Of a stretch of 27,146 nt of DNA, positions 1-7,850 are shown one piece after another. The first letter of the stretch is position 1, and the number at the start of each line of letters is the position of its first letter. The notes beneath the pieces were generated by a model. That model saw nothing but the letters and a program-made list of their open reading frames with translations. It did no database searches and was not told the origin of the DNA. A program made the position numbers and the translations under genes. Origin of the DNA: Bacteroidia bacterium (GTDB taxonomy: Bacteria; Bacteroidota; Bacteroidia; Bacteroidales; UBA932); contig JAGKTT010000029.1 in NCBI GenBank assembly GCA_021153285.1, forward strand, positions 1 to 27,146. The letters are read 5' to 3'.

Positions 1-194
1 TTGAAGTAACGGTCAGCGATTGCGAAAGTAAGGTCCTCAGTACGGGCATTCTTGCTGAAAAGTCCTGAATAACCGCCGTGAAGGCCGATCACTCTGAAGT
101 TCTTTGTAAGGAATGTCTTTGCGACACTCATTGAAACTGAGTTCATTCCCGGTGCCGGACCGCCACCGCAAAGGATGATAACTGCGTCTTTCAT
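1..194 (-). CDS. 6-phosphofructokinase, N-terminal part (cut by left edge)
   Basis: Reading leftwards from ATG at 194-192 gives 64 codons, beginning MKDAVIILCGGGPAPGMNSV and continuing through a LHGGYSGLF segment to the window edge. The glycine-rich GGGPAPGMN motif followed by a G-x-x-GGYxGL segment is the N-terminal nucleotide/diphosphate-binding loop of the PFK family, which phosphorylates fructose 6-phosphate in glycolysis in the cytoplasm. GGGPAPG, rather than the GGDAPG of classical ATP-PFK, points to the PPi-dependent or TP0108-like branch. The residue that decides ATP or PPi use lies outside the window, so donor specificity is open. The gene has a long structured leader (248-381) and a consensus promoter (389-419), and is divergent from ligA. 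Family call firm; subfamily tentative. Confidence 0.85.
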   Translation of the reverse strand, partial: MKDAVIILCGGGPAPGMNSVSMSVAKTFLTKNFRVIGLHGGYSGLFSKNARTEDLTFAIADRYF

Positions 195-247
195 CTTTTT
201 ACTAAATTTTAAAGTTATACTTAAATATTAAAGTTTTCCATTTTCAC

Positions 248-381
248 AGGGTGGTACTTCTTTCAGGAAGATGAAAGATGTCCAACCCCTGACACTGGCG
301 TGTCTGCCCCTAGGGGCATTTCGGCCCTGCCCGGGCCGGTCGGTAAAGCCGACTGTATCATAGTTACAATACCATCGGTAT
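248..381 (-). ncRNA. Chain of abutting hairpins; candidate structured 5' leader of pfk mRNA
   Basis: In plus coordinates the paired arms are 369-373/377-381, 354-357/365-368, 339-343/349-353 (GTCGG/CCGAC), 322-327/333-338 (CGGCCC/GGGCCG), 305-310/313-318 (TGCCCC/GGGGCA), 291-295/300-304 (GACAC/GTGTC), and a two-part stem 248-254/282-290 (two-base bulge) enclosing 259-265/272-278. Neighbouring stems touch with 0 to 3 unpaired bases between them. The five-base loop at 328-332 repeats the TGCCC of 305-309, so it could pair with 314-318, which would allow a pseudoknot or an alternative fold. No U-tract follows, so it is not a simple terminator. I recognise no known riboswitch class. The strand is inferred from the promoter at 389-419. 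Confidence 0.5.
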
Positions 382-388
382 ATCGTGG

Positions 389-419
389 CAAATTTATCAA
401 TTTCTGATGTAAATCACAA
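389..419 (-). promoter_or_regulatory. Bacteroidota-type promoter for pfk
   Basis: On the minus strand, TTG (plus 417-419) is followed after exactly 20 nt by TAAATTTG (plus 389-396), matching the TTG / TAnnTTTG pattern of the Bacteroidota primary sigma factor. The predicted transcript starts near 382, right at the first hairpin of the leader, leaving a 5' UTR of about 188 nt before the ATG at 194. Confidence 0.6.
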
Positions 420-456
420 GAAAATATATCAGCACTCGCAAGAGAAGGTCTTCTTA

Positions 457-487
457 TTGCACCAATCAAAAGAATTTAGTATTTTTG
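457..487 (+). promoter_or_regulatory. Bacteroidota-type promoter for the ligA operon
   Basis: TTG at 457-459, a 20-nt spacer and TATTTTTG at 480-487 fit the TTG / TAnnTTTG consensus. The predicted start is about 8-10 nt before the ligA ATG at 503, so the mRNA would have almost no leader. No Shine-Dalgarno sequence is present, as is common in this phylum. Confidence 0.6.
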
Positions 488-502
488 TAAGTTAATTGTA
501 TT

Positions 503-2560
503 ATGGAAAAGGCACAGGCATACATAAGGATTCAGGAGCTTAAGGACATCATCAATGAAGCTAACAGGAGGTACTATGTGGAAAACTCTCCTGTACTCTC
601 TGACTATGAATTCGATATGCTCCTTAAAGAGCTGGAGGCCCTTGAAAAAGAGCATCCGGAGTTAAGGACAGACGACTCCCCTACCCAGAAAGTCGGAAGC
701 GATTTGAAAACCAGTCCTGCGAAAGTTTCGGGAAAGGAATTCGAACAGTTCCCGCACAGATATCCTATGCTTTCCTTGGGTAACTCCTACGACATTACCG
801 AAGTGCAGGCATTTGCAGACAGGGCGTCCAAAGGCATCGGAAATGCATTCACATATAGCTGCGAGCTGAAATTTGACGGAACAGCCATCTGCCTGACATA
901 CCGCAATGGAAAGCTCGTCCGTGCATTGACGCGCGGCGACGGAACCATAGGTGACGATGTCACAGCCAATGTCAGAAATATCTCCAACATTCCTCAGGAG
1001 CTTAAAACTCCGGCAGGATTCTTCCCGACCCTTCTTCAGCCGAAACCTTGGCCGGAGGAATTTGAAATCCGCGGCGAAATCTATATGCCTTGGCCTGCGT
1101 TCGACAGACTGAACGAGCAGAGAATCAAAGATGAAGAAGCACCGTTCGCAAATCCGCGAAATGCAGCATCCGGATCTCTGAAACTTATTGACAGCAGGAT
1201 GGTGGCAGAACGAGGTCTAGAATGTACTCTGTATCATATTCTTGGTGAAGACCTGCCGTTCCAGACACACGATCAGGCTCTTAAAGCGGCTCAAAGCTGG
1301 GGCCTTCCGGTTTCGGACAAAAGAAAGATCTGTAAGACAATCGAAGAAATAGAAGACTTTATAAATCATTGGGACTCAGAACGCAAAACACTTCTGTTTG
1401 CAACTGACGGGATAGTCATAAAGATAAATGAACTCCCGTATCAGGAGGAATTGGGCTACACAGCAAAATTTCCGAGATGGGCTGTTGCTTATAAGTTCAA
1501 GGCCGAGCAGGCTCTGACCAGACTTCTGAGCATAGACTATCAGGTCGGAAGGACAGGAGCAGTTACTCCTGTAGCTAATCTTGAGCCTGTGCAACTAAGC
1601 GGAACGGTAGTGAAGAGGGCGTCACTTCACAATGCAGACCAGATGCAGCAGCTTGACATCCATATCGGAGATTATGTGTATGTGGAAAAAGGCGGTGAAA
1701 TCATTCCGAAGATTACAGCTGTAGAACTGAGCAAGCGAGGAACTGACGTAGTCCTACCGCACTTCCCTGAAACCTGTCCTGACTGCGGCACCAAGCTGAT
1801 CAGGGACGATCGGGAAGCCAAGTCATTCTGCCCGAATCAGATAAGCTGCCCGACACAGATCAAGGGAAGACTGGTACACTTCCTTAGCAGAAAGGCGATG
1901 AACGTAATTGCAGGAGATGCGACCGTAGATCAGCTTTACAATAAGGCCCTTGTCTGGAATGTCGCTGATTTCTATGAACTTACCAAAGAACATCTGCTTA
2001 CTCTTGAGGGATGGAAGGAACGTTCTGCGGAGCGTTTCCTCAAGAGCCTTGATGAGTCTCGCAAAGTTCCGTTTGAAAGAGTGCTCTACGCATTGGGAAT
2101 CCGTTATGTAGGTGAGACTACTGCCAAATCTCTGGCTAAGCATTTCGGCAGCATTGATTCTTTGGCCAAGGCTTCGATCGAGGAACTTCTGGCAACTGAT
2201 GACATCGGACAGGTGATCGCTGAAAGTGTATATGATTTTTTACGTGAAGATTCCAATATAGACACAATAGAAAGGCTGAAAGCCGCCGGTCTTAAGTTCG
2301 AAGCAGATGCAGCACAGCAGAAATTATCCGGAAAGTTGGATGGCAAGACTATAGTGATCAGCGGTAACTTCAGTGTTTCACGCGATGAGATAAAGTCACT
2401 TATCATTGCACACGGTGGAAAGAGCAGTGGTTCGATAAGCAGTAAGACCACATACCTTCTGGCAGGAGAAAAACCGGGACCGGAGAAGATAAGGAAGGCG
2501 GAATCTCTTGGAGTGGAAAGGATTGACGAACAGAAATTCAGAGAAATGATAGAAATATGA
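503..2560 (+). CDS. ligA: NAD-dependent DNA ligase LigA
   Basis: This 685-residue protein has the usual length and domain order of bacterial LigA, which seals nicks in replication and repair using NAD+. Visible parts are the Ia domain (residues 1-70, YYVENSPVLSDYEFD), the adenylation domain with the CELKFDG motif (Lys123 is the AMP-accepting residue), an OB fold with VGRTGAVTPVA, and a four-cysteine zinc finger (CPDCG then CPNQISC). Helix-hairpin-helix repeats follow, then a C-terminal BRCT domain from about 608 (LDGKTIVISGNF). In the HhH region the usual GLG-type hairpins are replaced (KAMNVIAGDATV and LEGWKERSA), while the later ALGIRYVGETTA hairpin is canonical. It heads a seven-gene run and its stop overlaps the next start by 4 nt (ATGA). 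Confidence 0.98.
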   Translation: MEKAQAYIRIQELKDIINEANRRYYVENSPVLSDYEFDMLLKELEALEKEHPELRTDDSPTQKVGSDLKTSPAKVSGKEFEQFPHRYPMLSLGNSYDITEVQAFADRASKGIGNAFTYSCELKFDGTAICLTYRNGKLVRALTRGDGTIGDDVTANVRNISNIPQELKTPAGFFPTLLQPKPWPEEFEIRGEIYMPWPAFDRLNEQRIKDEEAPFANPRNAASGSLKLIDSRMVAERGLECTLYHILGEDLPFQTHDQALKAAQSWGLPVSDKRKICKTIEEIEDFINHWDSERKTLLFATDGIVIKINELPYQEELGYTAKFPRWAVAYKFKAEQALTRLLSIDYQVGRTGAVTPVANLEPVQLSGTVVKRASLHNADQMQQLDIHIGDYVYVEKGGEIIPKITAVELSKRGTDVVLPHFPETCPDCGTKLIRDDREAKSFCPNQISCPTQIKGRLVHFLSRKAMNVIAGDATVDQLYNKALVWNVADFYELTKEHLLTLEGWKERSAERFLKSLDESRKVPFERVLYALGIRYVGETTAKSLAKHFGSIDSLAKASIEELLATDDIGQVIAESVYDFLREDSNIDTIERLKAAGLKFEADAAQQKLSGKLDGKTIVISGNFSVSRDEIKSLIIAHGGKSSGSISSKTTYLLAGEKPGPEKIRKAESLGVERIDEQKFREMIEI

Positions 2561-2919
2561 AAGCAGGTGACATCTTTACATTAACGCACGTAGTTTCAGA
2601 AAATGAGACTGCAGAAATCCTCGGATCCGGAGGACTTCCTGTATATTCGACACCATCGATGATATGTCTGATGGAACTTACAGCATACAAAATGGCTGAA
2701 GGCGAAGGACATCAGACTGTAGGTACAAGGGTCAACATATCTCACCTGAGGGCCTGCCGACCTGGTACTGAGCTGAAGGCTACCGCTGAGATTCTGGAAC
2801 TTGAGGGACGTAGGATAGAGTACTCAGTAAAGGTAGAAGATAGCGACGGCCTTATCGGTGAGGGAACACATCAAAGGTATATAATCGATCCTGTGAGATT
2901 TATGTCAAAGATCAAATAA
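2557..2919 (+). CDS. FlK-like hotdog-fold thioesterase
   Basis: A 120-residue cytoplasmic protein resembling the fluoroacetyl-CoA thioesterase (FlK) family of single hotdog domains, which hydrolyse small acyl-CoA thioesters. The segments VYSTPSMICLMELTAYKMA, VGTRVNISHLRACRPGTEL and LIGEGTHQRYIID match the family pattern. Thr32, Glu40 and His63 are plausible equivalents of the FlK catalytic Thr/Glu/His triad; the Thr-Glu spacing of 8 is the same. Most family members are not fluoroacetate-specific, so the natural substrate is unknown and could be a metabolic acyl-CoA by-product. The start codon overlaps the ligA stop, and the gap to yihY is 2 nt, so co-expression is nearly certain. Housekeeping substrate clearance is my inference. 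Confidence 0.8.
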   Translation: MKAGDIFTLTHVVSENETAEILGSGGLPVYSTPSMICLMELTAYKMAEGEGHQTVGTRVNISHLRACRPGTELKATAEILELEGRRIEYSVKVEDSDGLIGEGTHQRYIIDPVRFMSKIK

Positions 2920-2921
2920 AT

Positions 2922-3845
2922 ATGGGAATAAAGCGCAAAACCCGTCGTCTGAAAGAATTTTTCAGAAATGACATCTGGACTTTGGAATTGGAAGAATTAT
3001 CCAAGGCCAGGGCGCGCTTTGTCAAATATATGAAGGTTATGATGATTACCATCAAGACCTTCTCGAGCGAAAAGATCGGTTTTCAGGCAGTCGCATTGAG
3101 TTTTTTCAGTACGATGTCTGTTGTGCCTTTCGTTGCTGTGGTCTTTGCCGTAACAGGTGGACTTGGACTGGCAGATAAACTTACGCAGCTGCTATATGAA
3201 TATTTCAACAACAGCCAGCAGATAATCGATACCATTCTCGGTTTTGCCCAGAATATAATAAACACGGCTCAAAGCAGTGCAATGGGATTGGTTTCCGCTC
3301 TGCTCTTCGTGTGGATCGTCATCTGGATGATGATGAGCGTGGAGAAGGTATTCAATAATGTATGGAAGGTGCAGAAATCGCGAAAGCTTTTCAAGAGATT
3401 GCCTGTCACGCTGGCAATGCTTCTGGTATCCCCTTTCATAGTATTGGTATTCTTCGGAGGATCGGTTGTGTATTCACACGCATTGAATTATCTGGGACTT
3501 GATGTAGAGTCATTCTCTGTTTTCAAGACCATACTCGGATGGGCCCTGTTCGGTACAGTAGCCACATTGACATTCTCTGCGATGTACAAGTTCATTCCGA
3601 ATGCATCAGTAGATTATCCTAACGCTCTCAGGGCTGCGATATTTTCAGGTATTGCATTCACTATTATGCAGTATGTTTATCTGGAAACTCAGGTAATGGT
3701 GACCAGGCTTAACGGTATATATGGTGCTTTTGCCGCTGTACCGCTTTTTATGATATGGATCAATGTAGGATGGTTCATAATCCTCATCGGAGCAGAACTG
3801 TCCTATGCATTTCAACACGTTGACAACTATAATATAGAGGATTGA
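2922..3845 (+). CDS. YihY/BrkB family inner-membrane protein
   Basis: The 307-residue protein has a cytoplasmic basic N-terminus (about 55 residues) and then about six hydrophobic segments. Family landmarks visible are FQAVALSFFSTMSVVPFVAVVF near residues 53-75, a WIVIWMMMSVEKVFNNVW segment near 130-148, YKFIPNASVDYPNALRAAIFSG near 222-243, and the C-terminal LNGIYGAFAAVPLFMIWINVGWFIILIGAELSYAF (residues 263-297). This matches the YihY/UPF0761 (formerly RNase BN) family. These are integral membrane proteins of unknown function; the old RNase BN assignment was an error. The gene sits between the thioesterase and rel with 2-nt gaps. The family is clear; the role is not known. Confidence 0.93.
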   Translation: MGIKRKTRRLKEFFRNDIWTLELEELSKARARFVKYMKVMMITIKTFSSEKIGFQAVALSFFSTMSVVPFVAVVFAVTGGLGLADKLTQLLYEYFNNSQQIIDTILGFAQNIINTAQSSAMGLVSALLFVWIVIWMMMSVEKVFNNVWKVQKSRKLFKRLPVTLAMLLVSPFIVLVFFGGSVVYSHALNYLGLDVESFSVFKTILGWALFGTVATLTFSAMYKFIPNASVDYPNALRAAIFSGIAFTIMQYVYLETQVMVTRLNGIYGAFAAVPLFMIWINVGWFIILIGAELSYAFQHVDNYNIED

Positions 3846-3847
3846 TA

Positions 3848-6037
3848 ATGGGATCATTTTCAGAATTCACACAGAAGGACTACGAAGTCATTGCAAGAGA
3901 TTATGCCGACCTTAAGGAAGCGGCACGTAAAAGATGTGCTGACCCAGCGGAGCTGGAGGTGATCCAGAAGGCTTTTGAATTTGCCAATGAAGCTCACAAG
4001 GGCGTCAGAAGACGTTCTGGAGAGCCATACATACTTCATCCGATCGCAGTAGCAAAGATTGTAGTAAGCAATATCGGTCTGGGATATAAGTCAATCGTTG
4101 CCGCCCTTCTGCACGATGTCGTGGAAGATACTCATTATACCGTGGAAAACCTTAAAAGCCTCTTCGGCGAGAAGGTTGCAACCCTCGTGGATGGTCTGAC
4201 AAAGATAAAGACTGTTCTGGACAATGAGAACAAGGCAGAGCAGAAGAGCATACAGGCAGAGAATTTCAAACGGATCCTTCTGACGCTCAATGACGATGTC
4301 CGGGTAGTCCTTATCAAGCTCGCAGACCGTCTTCACAACTGCCGCACCATCGAATTTATGCCTGAGCATAAAAGGGACAAGATTCTGAGCGAGACGATGT
4401 TCGTATTCATCCCGTTGGCCCACAGACTCGGTCTTTATGGAGTGAAGTCGGAAATGGAAGATATATGGCTAAGGTACAAAGAACCTGAGGCTTTCCACGA
4501 CATCACCAGCAAGATCAACCGTAATGTAATAGATAAAGACAAGGAAATCAATGATTTCATTGCACCGATTGACATTGCTTTGAAGGCAGCAGGCTTCAGA
4601 TTTGAGATCAAGAAGCGCGTGAAGACTCCGTATTCCATCTGGAACAAGATGAACAATAAGGGTGTCGAATTCGAGCAGATTTACGATCTGTATGCTGTCA
4701 GGATCATTTTTGATTCGGAAAATGAGGCAGGTGAGACTGAAAGAGACCAATGTTACCATATATTCTCCATTATTACAAGTCTTTACAGATATAAGGCTGA
4801 CAGGGTCAGGGACTGGGTCAATTATCCTAAGAACAACGGATATGAAGCACTGCATTGTACCCTGATGAGCCACACTGGTATATGGATCGAGGTGCAGATC
4901 CGTTCTCAAAGAATGAACGAGATCGCAGAAAAAGGTATTGCAGCACATTGGGCATACAAAAAGGACGGATTTGCTGAAGGTAATGAAAGCGAAATGGATA
5001 AATGGATTTCCAAAATCAAGGAGATTCTTGTAAATCCGGATGTCAATGCTCTTGACCTTCTCGATATGATCCACAACGACCTGATAAAGTCGGATATATT
5101 CGTATTCACTCCTAAGGGTGACACAAGAAGTATCGAAAAGGGAGCTACGGCTCTTGACTTTGCCTATCAGATTCATTCACAGATCGGCAACAAAGCCATT
5201 GCAGCAAAGATAAATTACCGACTGATGCCGCTTTCGTATGTATTGAAGACAGGTGATCAGGTAGAGATCATTACGGCAGAAAATGAAAATCCAAAACACG
5301 AGTGGCTTGACTTTGTAAAGACATCAAAAGCAAGGAAATTCATCCTTGACAGTTTGAAGAGTCAGCGCCAGACCATAATCAATCTGGGCCGCACAATGCT
5401 TGTCGAAAAGCTGCAATCCATCGGCAAGACATTGAACGACAAGATTATAAGGTCTCTTATGGAAGAGTTCGAGGTATTCGACACAAAACCGGAAGAGCTT
5501 TATTTCAAGATTGGAAGCGGCCTAGTAAGCCTTGATGGTCTCGACGAGAAACTGAAAAAATATCAAGGAATCAACAAAGAATCATATTTTGTGATATCCA
5601 GCTCCAACGAAAAGCAGAAGTATGTACTCGCATCCTGCTGCACACCGATCAGAGGGGAAAATGTAATCGGCTTCAAGGCATCGGACGGCACAATCACGGT
5701 CCACACGCGTACCTGTCCTAACGCAAACAGCCTTGCCGCCAAATTCGGAGATAAGATACTGACGGTAAAATGGGCTGACAAAGAGAATTCCGGAAACCAT
5801 TACCTGGCCAGGATTTTCCTTAAAGGAACTGACAGGATGGGAATGATCAATGATATAACCAAAGTTACTTCGAAGGTAATGGGCGTCAATATCAGAAGAT
5901 TCAATATCGGAACAGAGGACGGCATATTTGACGGATTCATTGACCTGTATGTCAACGATATGGAAAATCTGGAGAATCTTATAAAGAGACTTCAGAAGAT
6001 AAAAGGAATAGAAAGCGTGAGCAGAAAGGAGTTATAA
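3848..6037 (+). CDS. Bifunctional (p)ppGpp synthetase/hydrolase, Rel/SpoT family
   Basis: The 729-residue protein makes and degrades (p)ppGpp in the stringent response. An intact HD hydrolase domain is seen (YILHP at 61-65, HDVVED at 89-94, LADRLHN at 158-164). The synthetase domain has RVKTPYSIWNKM (257-268), RVRD at 319-322 (close to the RXKD signature of bifunctional Rel/SpoT, not the EXDD of RelA), NGYEALHCT and the EVQIR glutamate at 348. Then come TGS (415-478), a CC-containing zinc/regulatory segment (CCTPIRGENVIGF...HTRTCPNA) and a C-terminal ACT domain. Length is typical. I chose ATG 3848, 2 nt after the yihY stop, over the in-frame TTG at 3842 that lies inside yihY. Bacteroidota often carry two such proteins; this may be one of a pair. 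Confidence 0.95.
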   Translation: MGSFSEFTQKDYEVIARDYADLKEAARKRCADPAELEVIQKAFEFANEAHKGVRRRSGEPYILHPIAVAKIVVSNIGLGYKSIVAALLHDVVEDTHYTVENLKSLFGEKVATLVDGLTKIKTVLDNENKAEQKSIQAENFKRILLTLNDDVRVVLIKLADRLHNCRTIEFMPEHKRDKILSETMFVFIPLAHRLGLYGVKSEMEDIWLRYKEPEAFHDITSKINRNVIDKDKEINDFIAPIDIALKAAGFRFEIKKRVKTPYSIWNKMNNKGVEFEQIYDLYAVRIIFDSENEAGETERDQCYHIFSIITSLYRYKADRVRDWVNYPKNNGYEALHCTLMSHTGIWIEVQIRSQRMNEIAEKGIAAHWAYKKDGFAEGNESEMDKWISKIKEILVNPDVNALDLLDMIHNDLIKSDIFVFTPKGDTRSIEKGATALDFAYQIHSQIGNKAIAAKINYRLMPLSYVLKTGDQVEIITAENENPKHEWLDFVKTSKARKFILDSLKSQRQTIINLGRTMLVEKLQSIGKTLNDKIIRSLMEEFEVFDTKPEELYFKIGSGLVSLDGLDEKLKKYQGINKESYFVISSSNEKQKYVLASCCTPIRGENVIGFKASDGTITVHTRTCPNANSLAAKFGDKILTVKWADKENSGNHYLARIFLKGTDRMGMINDITKVTSKVMGVNIRRFNIGTEDGIFDGFIDLYVNDMENLENLIKRLQKIKGIESVSRKEL

Positions 6038-6045
6038 TCAAGATT

Positions 6046-7842
6046 ATGAAAAAGATACTATCATATTTATGGCCGGCAGTACCGGTTGCGATCATCCTGG
6101 GAACGATGATCTTTTCGCATTCCTGCGCAAATACGACTACTCCACCGAGCGGAGGACCAAAGGATACGATTCCTCCTGTGATTACAGAGATATATCCAGC
6201 ACTGGGTGCTGTCAATATTCCTGTCTCCAAGACTAAACTTGTGCTTGGGTTCAATGAATATGTGACAGTAAAGGATGCCAAGAGTCTCTTCCTCTCCCCT
6301 CCTCTGGAGAAAGCTCCTAAATATAAACTCAAAGGAAAGAGTGTGGTGATCAGTTTCGAAGGTGATCTGGACTCAAACCGTACCTATACTCTCGATGTTA
6401 CCAATGCTATCGCAGACAATAATGAGGGCAATATGTTTCCTGGCTATACCCTGGTATTCTCTACCGGTTCAAGGATTGACTCGATGGTCGTTACCGGTGT
6501 AGTGCAGGACTGCAACAACCTCCAGCCACTTAAAGGCGCTACCGTAATGCTCTACAAGGATCAGGCTGACTCTGCAATATTCCTTAAACGTCCGGATGCA
6601 GCAGTAAAGACAGACGACTGGGGCTTCTTCTGCCTGAGAAACATCCAGGATACCGTATATAGACTTTATGCTGTCATTGACGAGAATAACAACAACAAGT
6701 ATGACCCTGATGCGGAAAAAGTTGCATTTATCGACACTGTCATCAGACCTGTAATGATGGTCAGCGACAGTCTGCCGGAATTATTGAAATATGAAATGAC
6801 AGATACTGTCAATTGTCTGGCAAGAAAGCAGGAATATGAACTGAACATTTTCCGCGAGAAGCCAAGCCAGCAGATGATCGTAAACAAGGAACGTGTAGGA
6901 GACAGAACAGCGTACATTACCTTTATGGCTCCATACGCACAGGTAGATTCAGTCTGGATCAAGGGAGTGCCAGCCAAAAATCTGATCACCCAGTTCAATA
7001 TCCTTCAGGACAGTCTCGAGATCTGGGTTAACGATCCTAAGGAACAGCCGGATACATTCTATCTGAATGTAAACTATATGAAGACAGACACACTCGGAAT
7101 GCTGAACAGTTTCACAGAAGAGATCAAGCTGGTGAATCCGAACAGAAAAATCCTGGGCAAGAGTTCCAGAAAGGACATAAAACACGAAGACACTACTGCT
7201 GTCGTGACTGTTGAAGCAAAACCGGAAACTGTAGAACAGTACGGATTCGTATTTGAGTTCAAGTATCCTGTAGTCGAAACTGCATTTGATTCTCTTACGT
7301 TCAGATACCTGAATCCGAAACAGGAGGAAAGCATCGGCACATACACTGTAGAACAGGACAGTCTGAATATAAGAAAATATATCGTGCGTCCTAAGGAAAA
7401 AATGCTCCCAGGATATGAATACTTCCTTAAGGTTCCGCATCGTAAATTCAAGGATATCAATGGATTCTACAATGACAGTACAGAAGTGAAGGTTACGCTG
7501 CCGAATGATGACAAGCTCAGCACAATGAATCTCGTTATGACCAATGTGAACAACAAGTACATCGTAGACCTTCTCAACGAGAAGCGAAACACTGTACTTA
7601 GATCATATATAATCGACAGTGACCAGACACTTGTATTCCCTTACCTGAAAGCAGGTAAATATTCGATCAGAATCACAGAAGACCTTAATCGCAACGGAAT
7701 CGTTGACACTGGTATACTTCTGGAACACAAACAGCCGGAAAAAGTAAGGTTCTATAAGCTTGAGGACGGAACCTTCCTTATTGATATACCGGAAATGATG
7801 GAAATCGAACAGAACATTGACATCATAGAAATGTTCAAATAA
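6046..7842 (+). CDS. Lipoprotein with SbsA-type Ig-like domain
   Basis: This 598-residue protein starts with a hydrophobic signal ending at a lipobox-like SHSC (lipidated Cys27), so it should be an envelope lipoprotein. Residues about 40-142 (DTIPPVITEIYPALGAVNIP ... LVFSTG) form a bacterial Ig-like domain of the Big_5/SbsA type. A carboxypeptidase-regulatory-like beta-sandwich follows (VVQDCNNLQPLKGATVML). Two Asp/Asn-rich loops, DENNNNKYDPD near 210-220 and EDLNRNGIVD near 545-554, look like calcium-binding turns. The Bacteroidota have a family of such proteins of about 500-600 residues whose function is not established. It lies 8 nt after rel and 8 nt before an outer-membrane barrel gene. 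Confidence 0.85.
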   Translation: MKKILSYLWPAVPVAIILGTMIFSHSCANTTTPPSGGPKDTIPPVITEIYPALGAVNIPVSKTKLVLGFNEYVTVKDAKSLFLSPPLEKAPKYKLKGKSVVISFEGDLDSNRTYTLDVTNAIADNNEGNMFPGYTLVFSTGSRIDSMVVTGVVQDCNNLQPLKGATVMLYKDQADSAIFLKRPDAAVKTDDWGFFCLRNIQDTVYRLYAVIDENNNNKYDPDAEKVAFIDTVIRPVMMVSDSLPELLKYEMTDTVNCLARKQEYELNIFREKPSQQMIVNKERVGDRTAYITFMAPYAQVDSVWIKGVPAKNLITQFNILQDSLEIWVNDPKEQPDTFYLNVNYMKTDTLGMLNSFTEEIKLVNPNRKILGKSSRKDIKHEDTTAVVTVEAKPETVEQYGFVFEFKYPVVETAFDSLTFRYLNPKQEESIGTYTVEQDSLNIRKYIVRPKEKMLPGYEYFLKVPHRKFKDINGFYNDSTEVKVTLPNDDKLSTMNLVMTNVNNKYIVDLLNEKRNTVLRSYIIDSDQTLVFPYLKAGKYSIRITEDLNRNGIVDTGILLEHKQPEKVRFYKLEDGTFLIDIPEMMEIEQNIDIIEMFK

Positions 7843-7850
7843 TCGGATTT

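Larger units (their letters stand above)
195..502. other. 308-nt divergent control region between pfk and ligA
   Basis: No convincing protein-coding gene lies here. The region holds the AT-rich stretch next to the pfk start (195-247), a dense block of inverted repeats (248-381, GC-rich in its middle), a minus-strand promoter (389-419), and the ligA promoter (457-487). The hairpin block lies downstream of the minus-strand promoter and upstream of the plus-strand one, so it should be transcribed with pfk and not with ligA. Confidence 0.7.

Noticed and set aside
291..353. The GC-rich hairpins as an ordinary Rho-independent terminator
   Set aside because: There is no T-tract after any of the stems on either strand, and the block lies downstream of a promoter and upstream of a start codon.
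263..469. A 68-codon open frame on the minus strand upstream of pfk
   Set aside because: It runs through the hairpin block and across the predicted pfk promoter, has no family resemblance, and its composition follows the palindromes.
3842..3847. TTG at 3842 as start of the Rel/SpoT gene
   Set aside because: It lies inside the end of yihY, and ATG 3848 two bases after the yihY stop gives the normal start.
4469..5176. A 235-codon minus-strand frame inside the Rel/SpoT gene
   Set aside because: It is antisense to conserved synthetase codons and resembles no known family.
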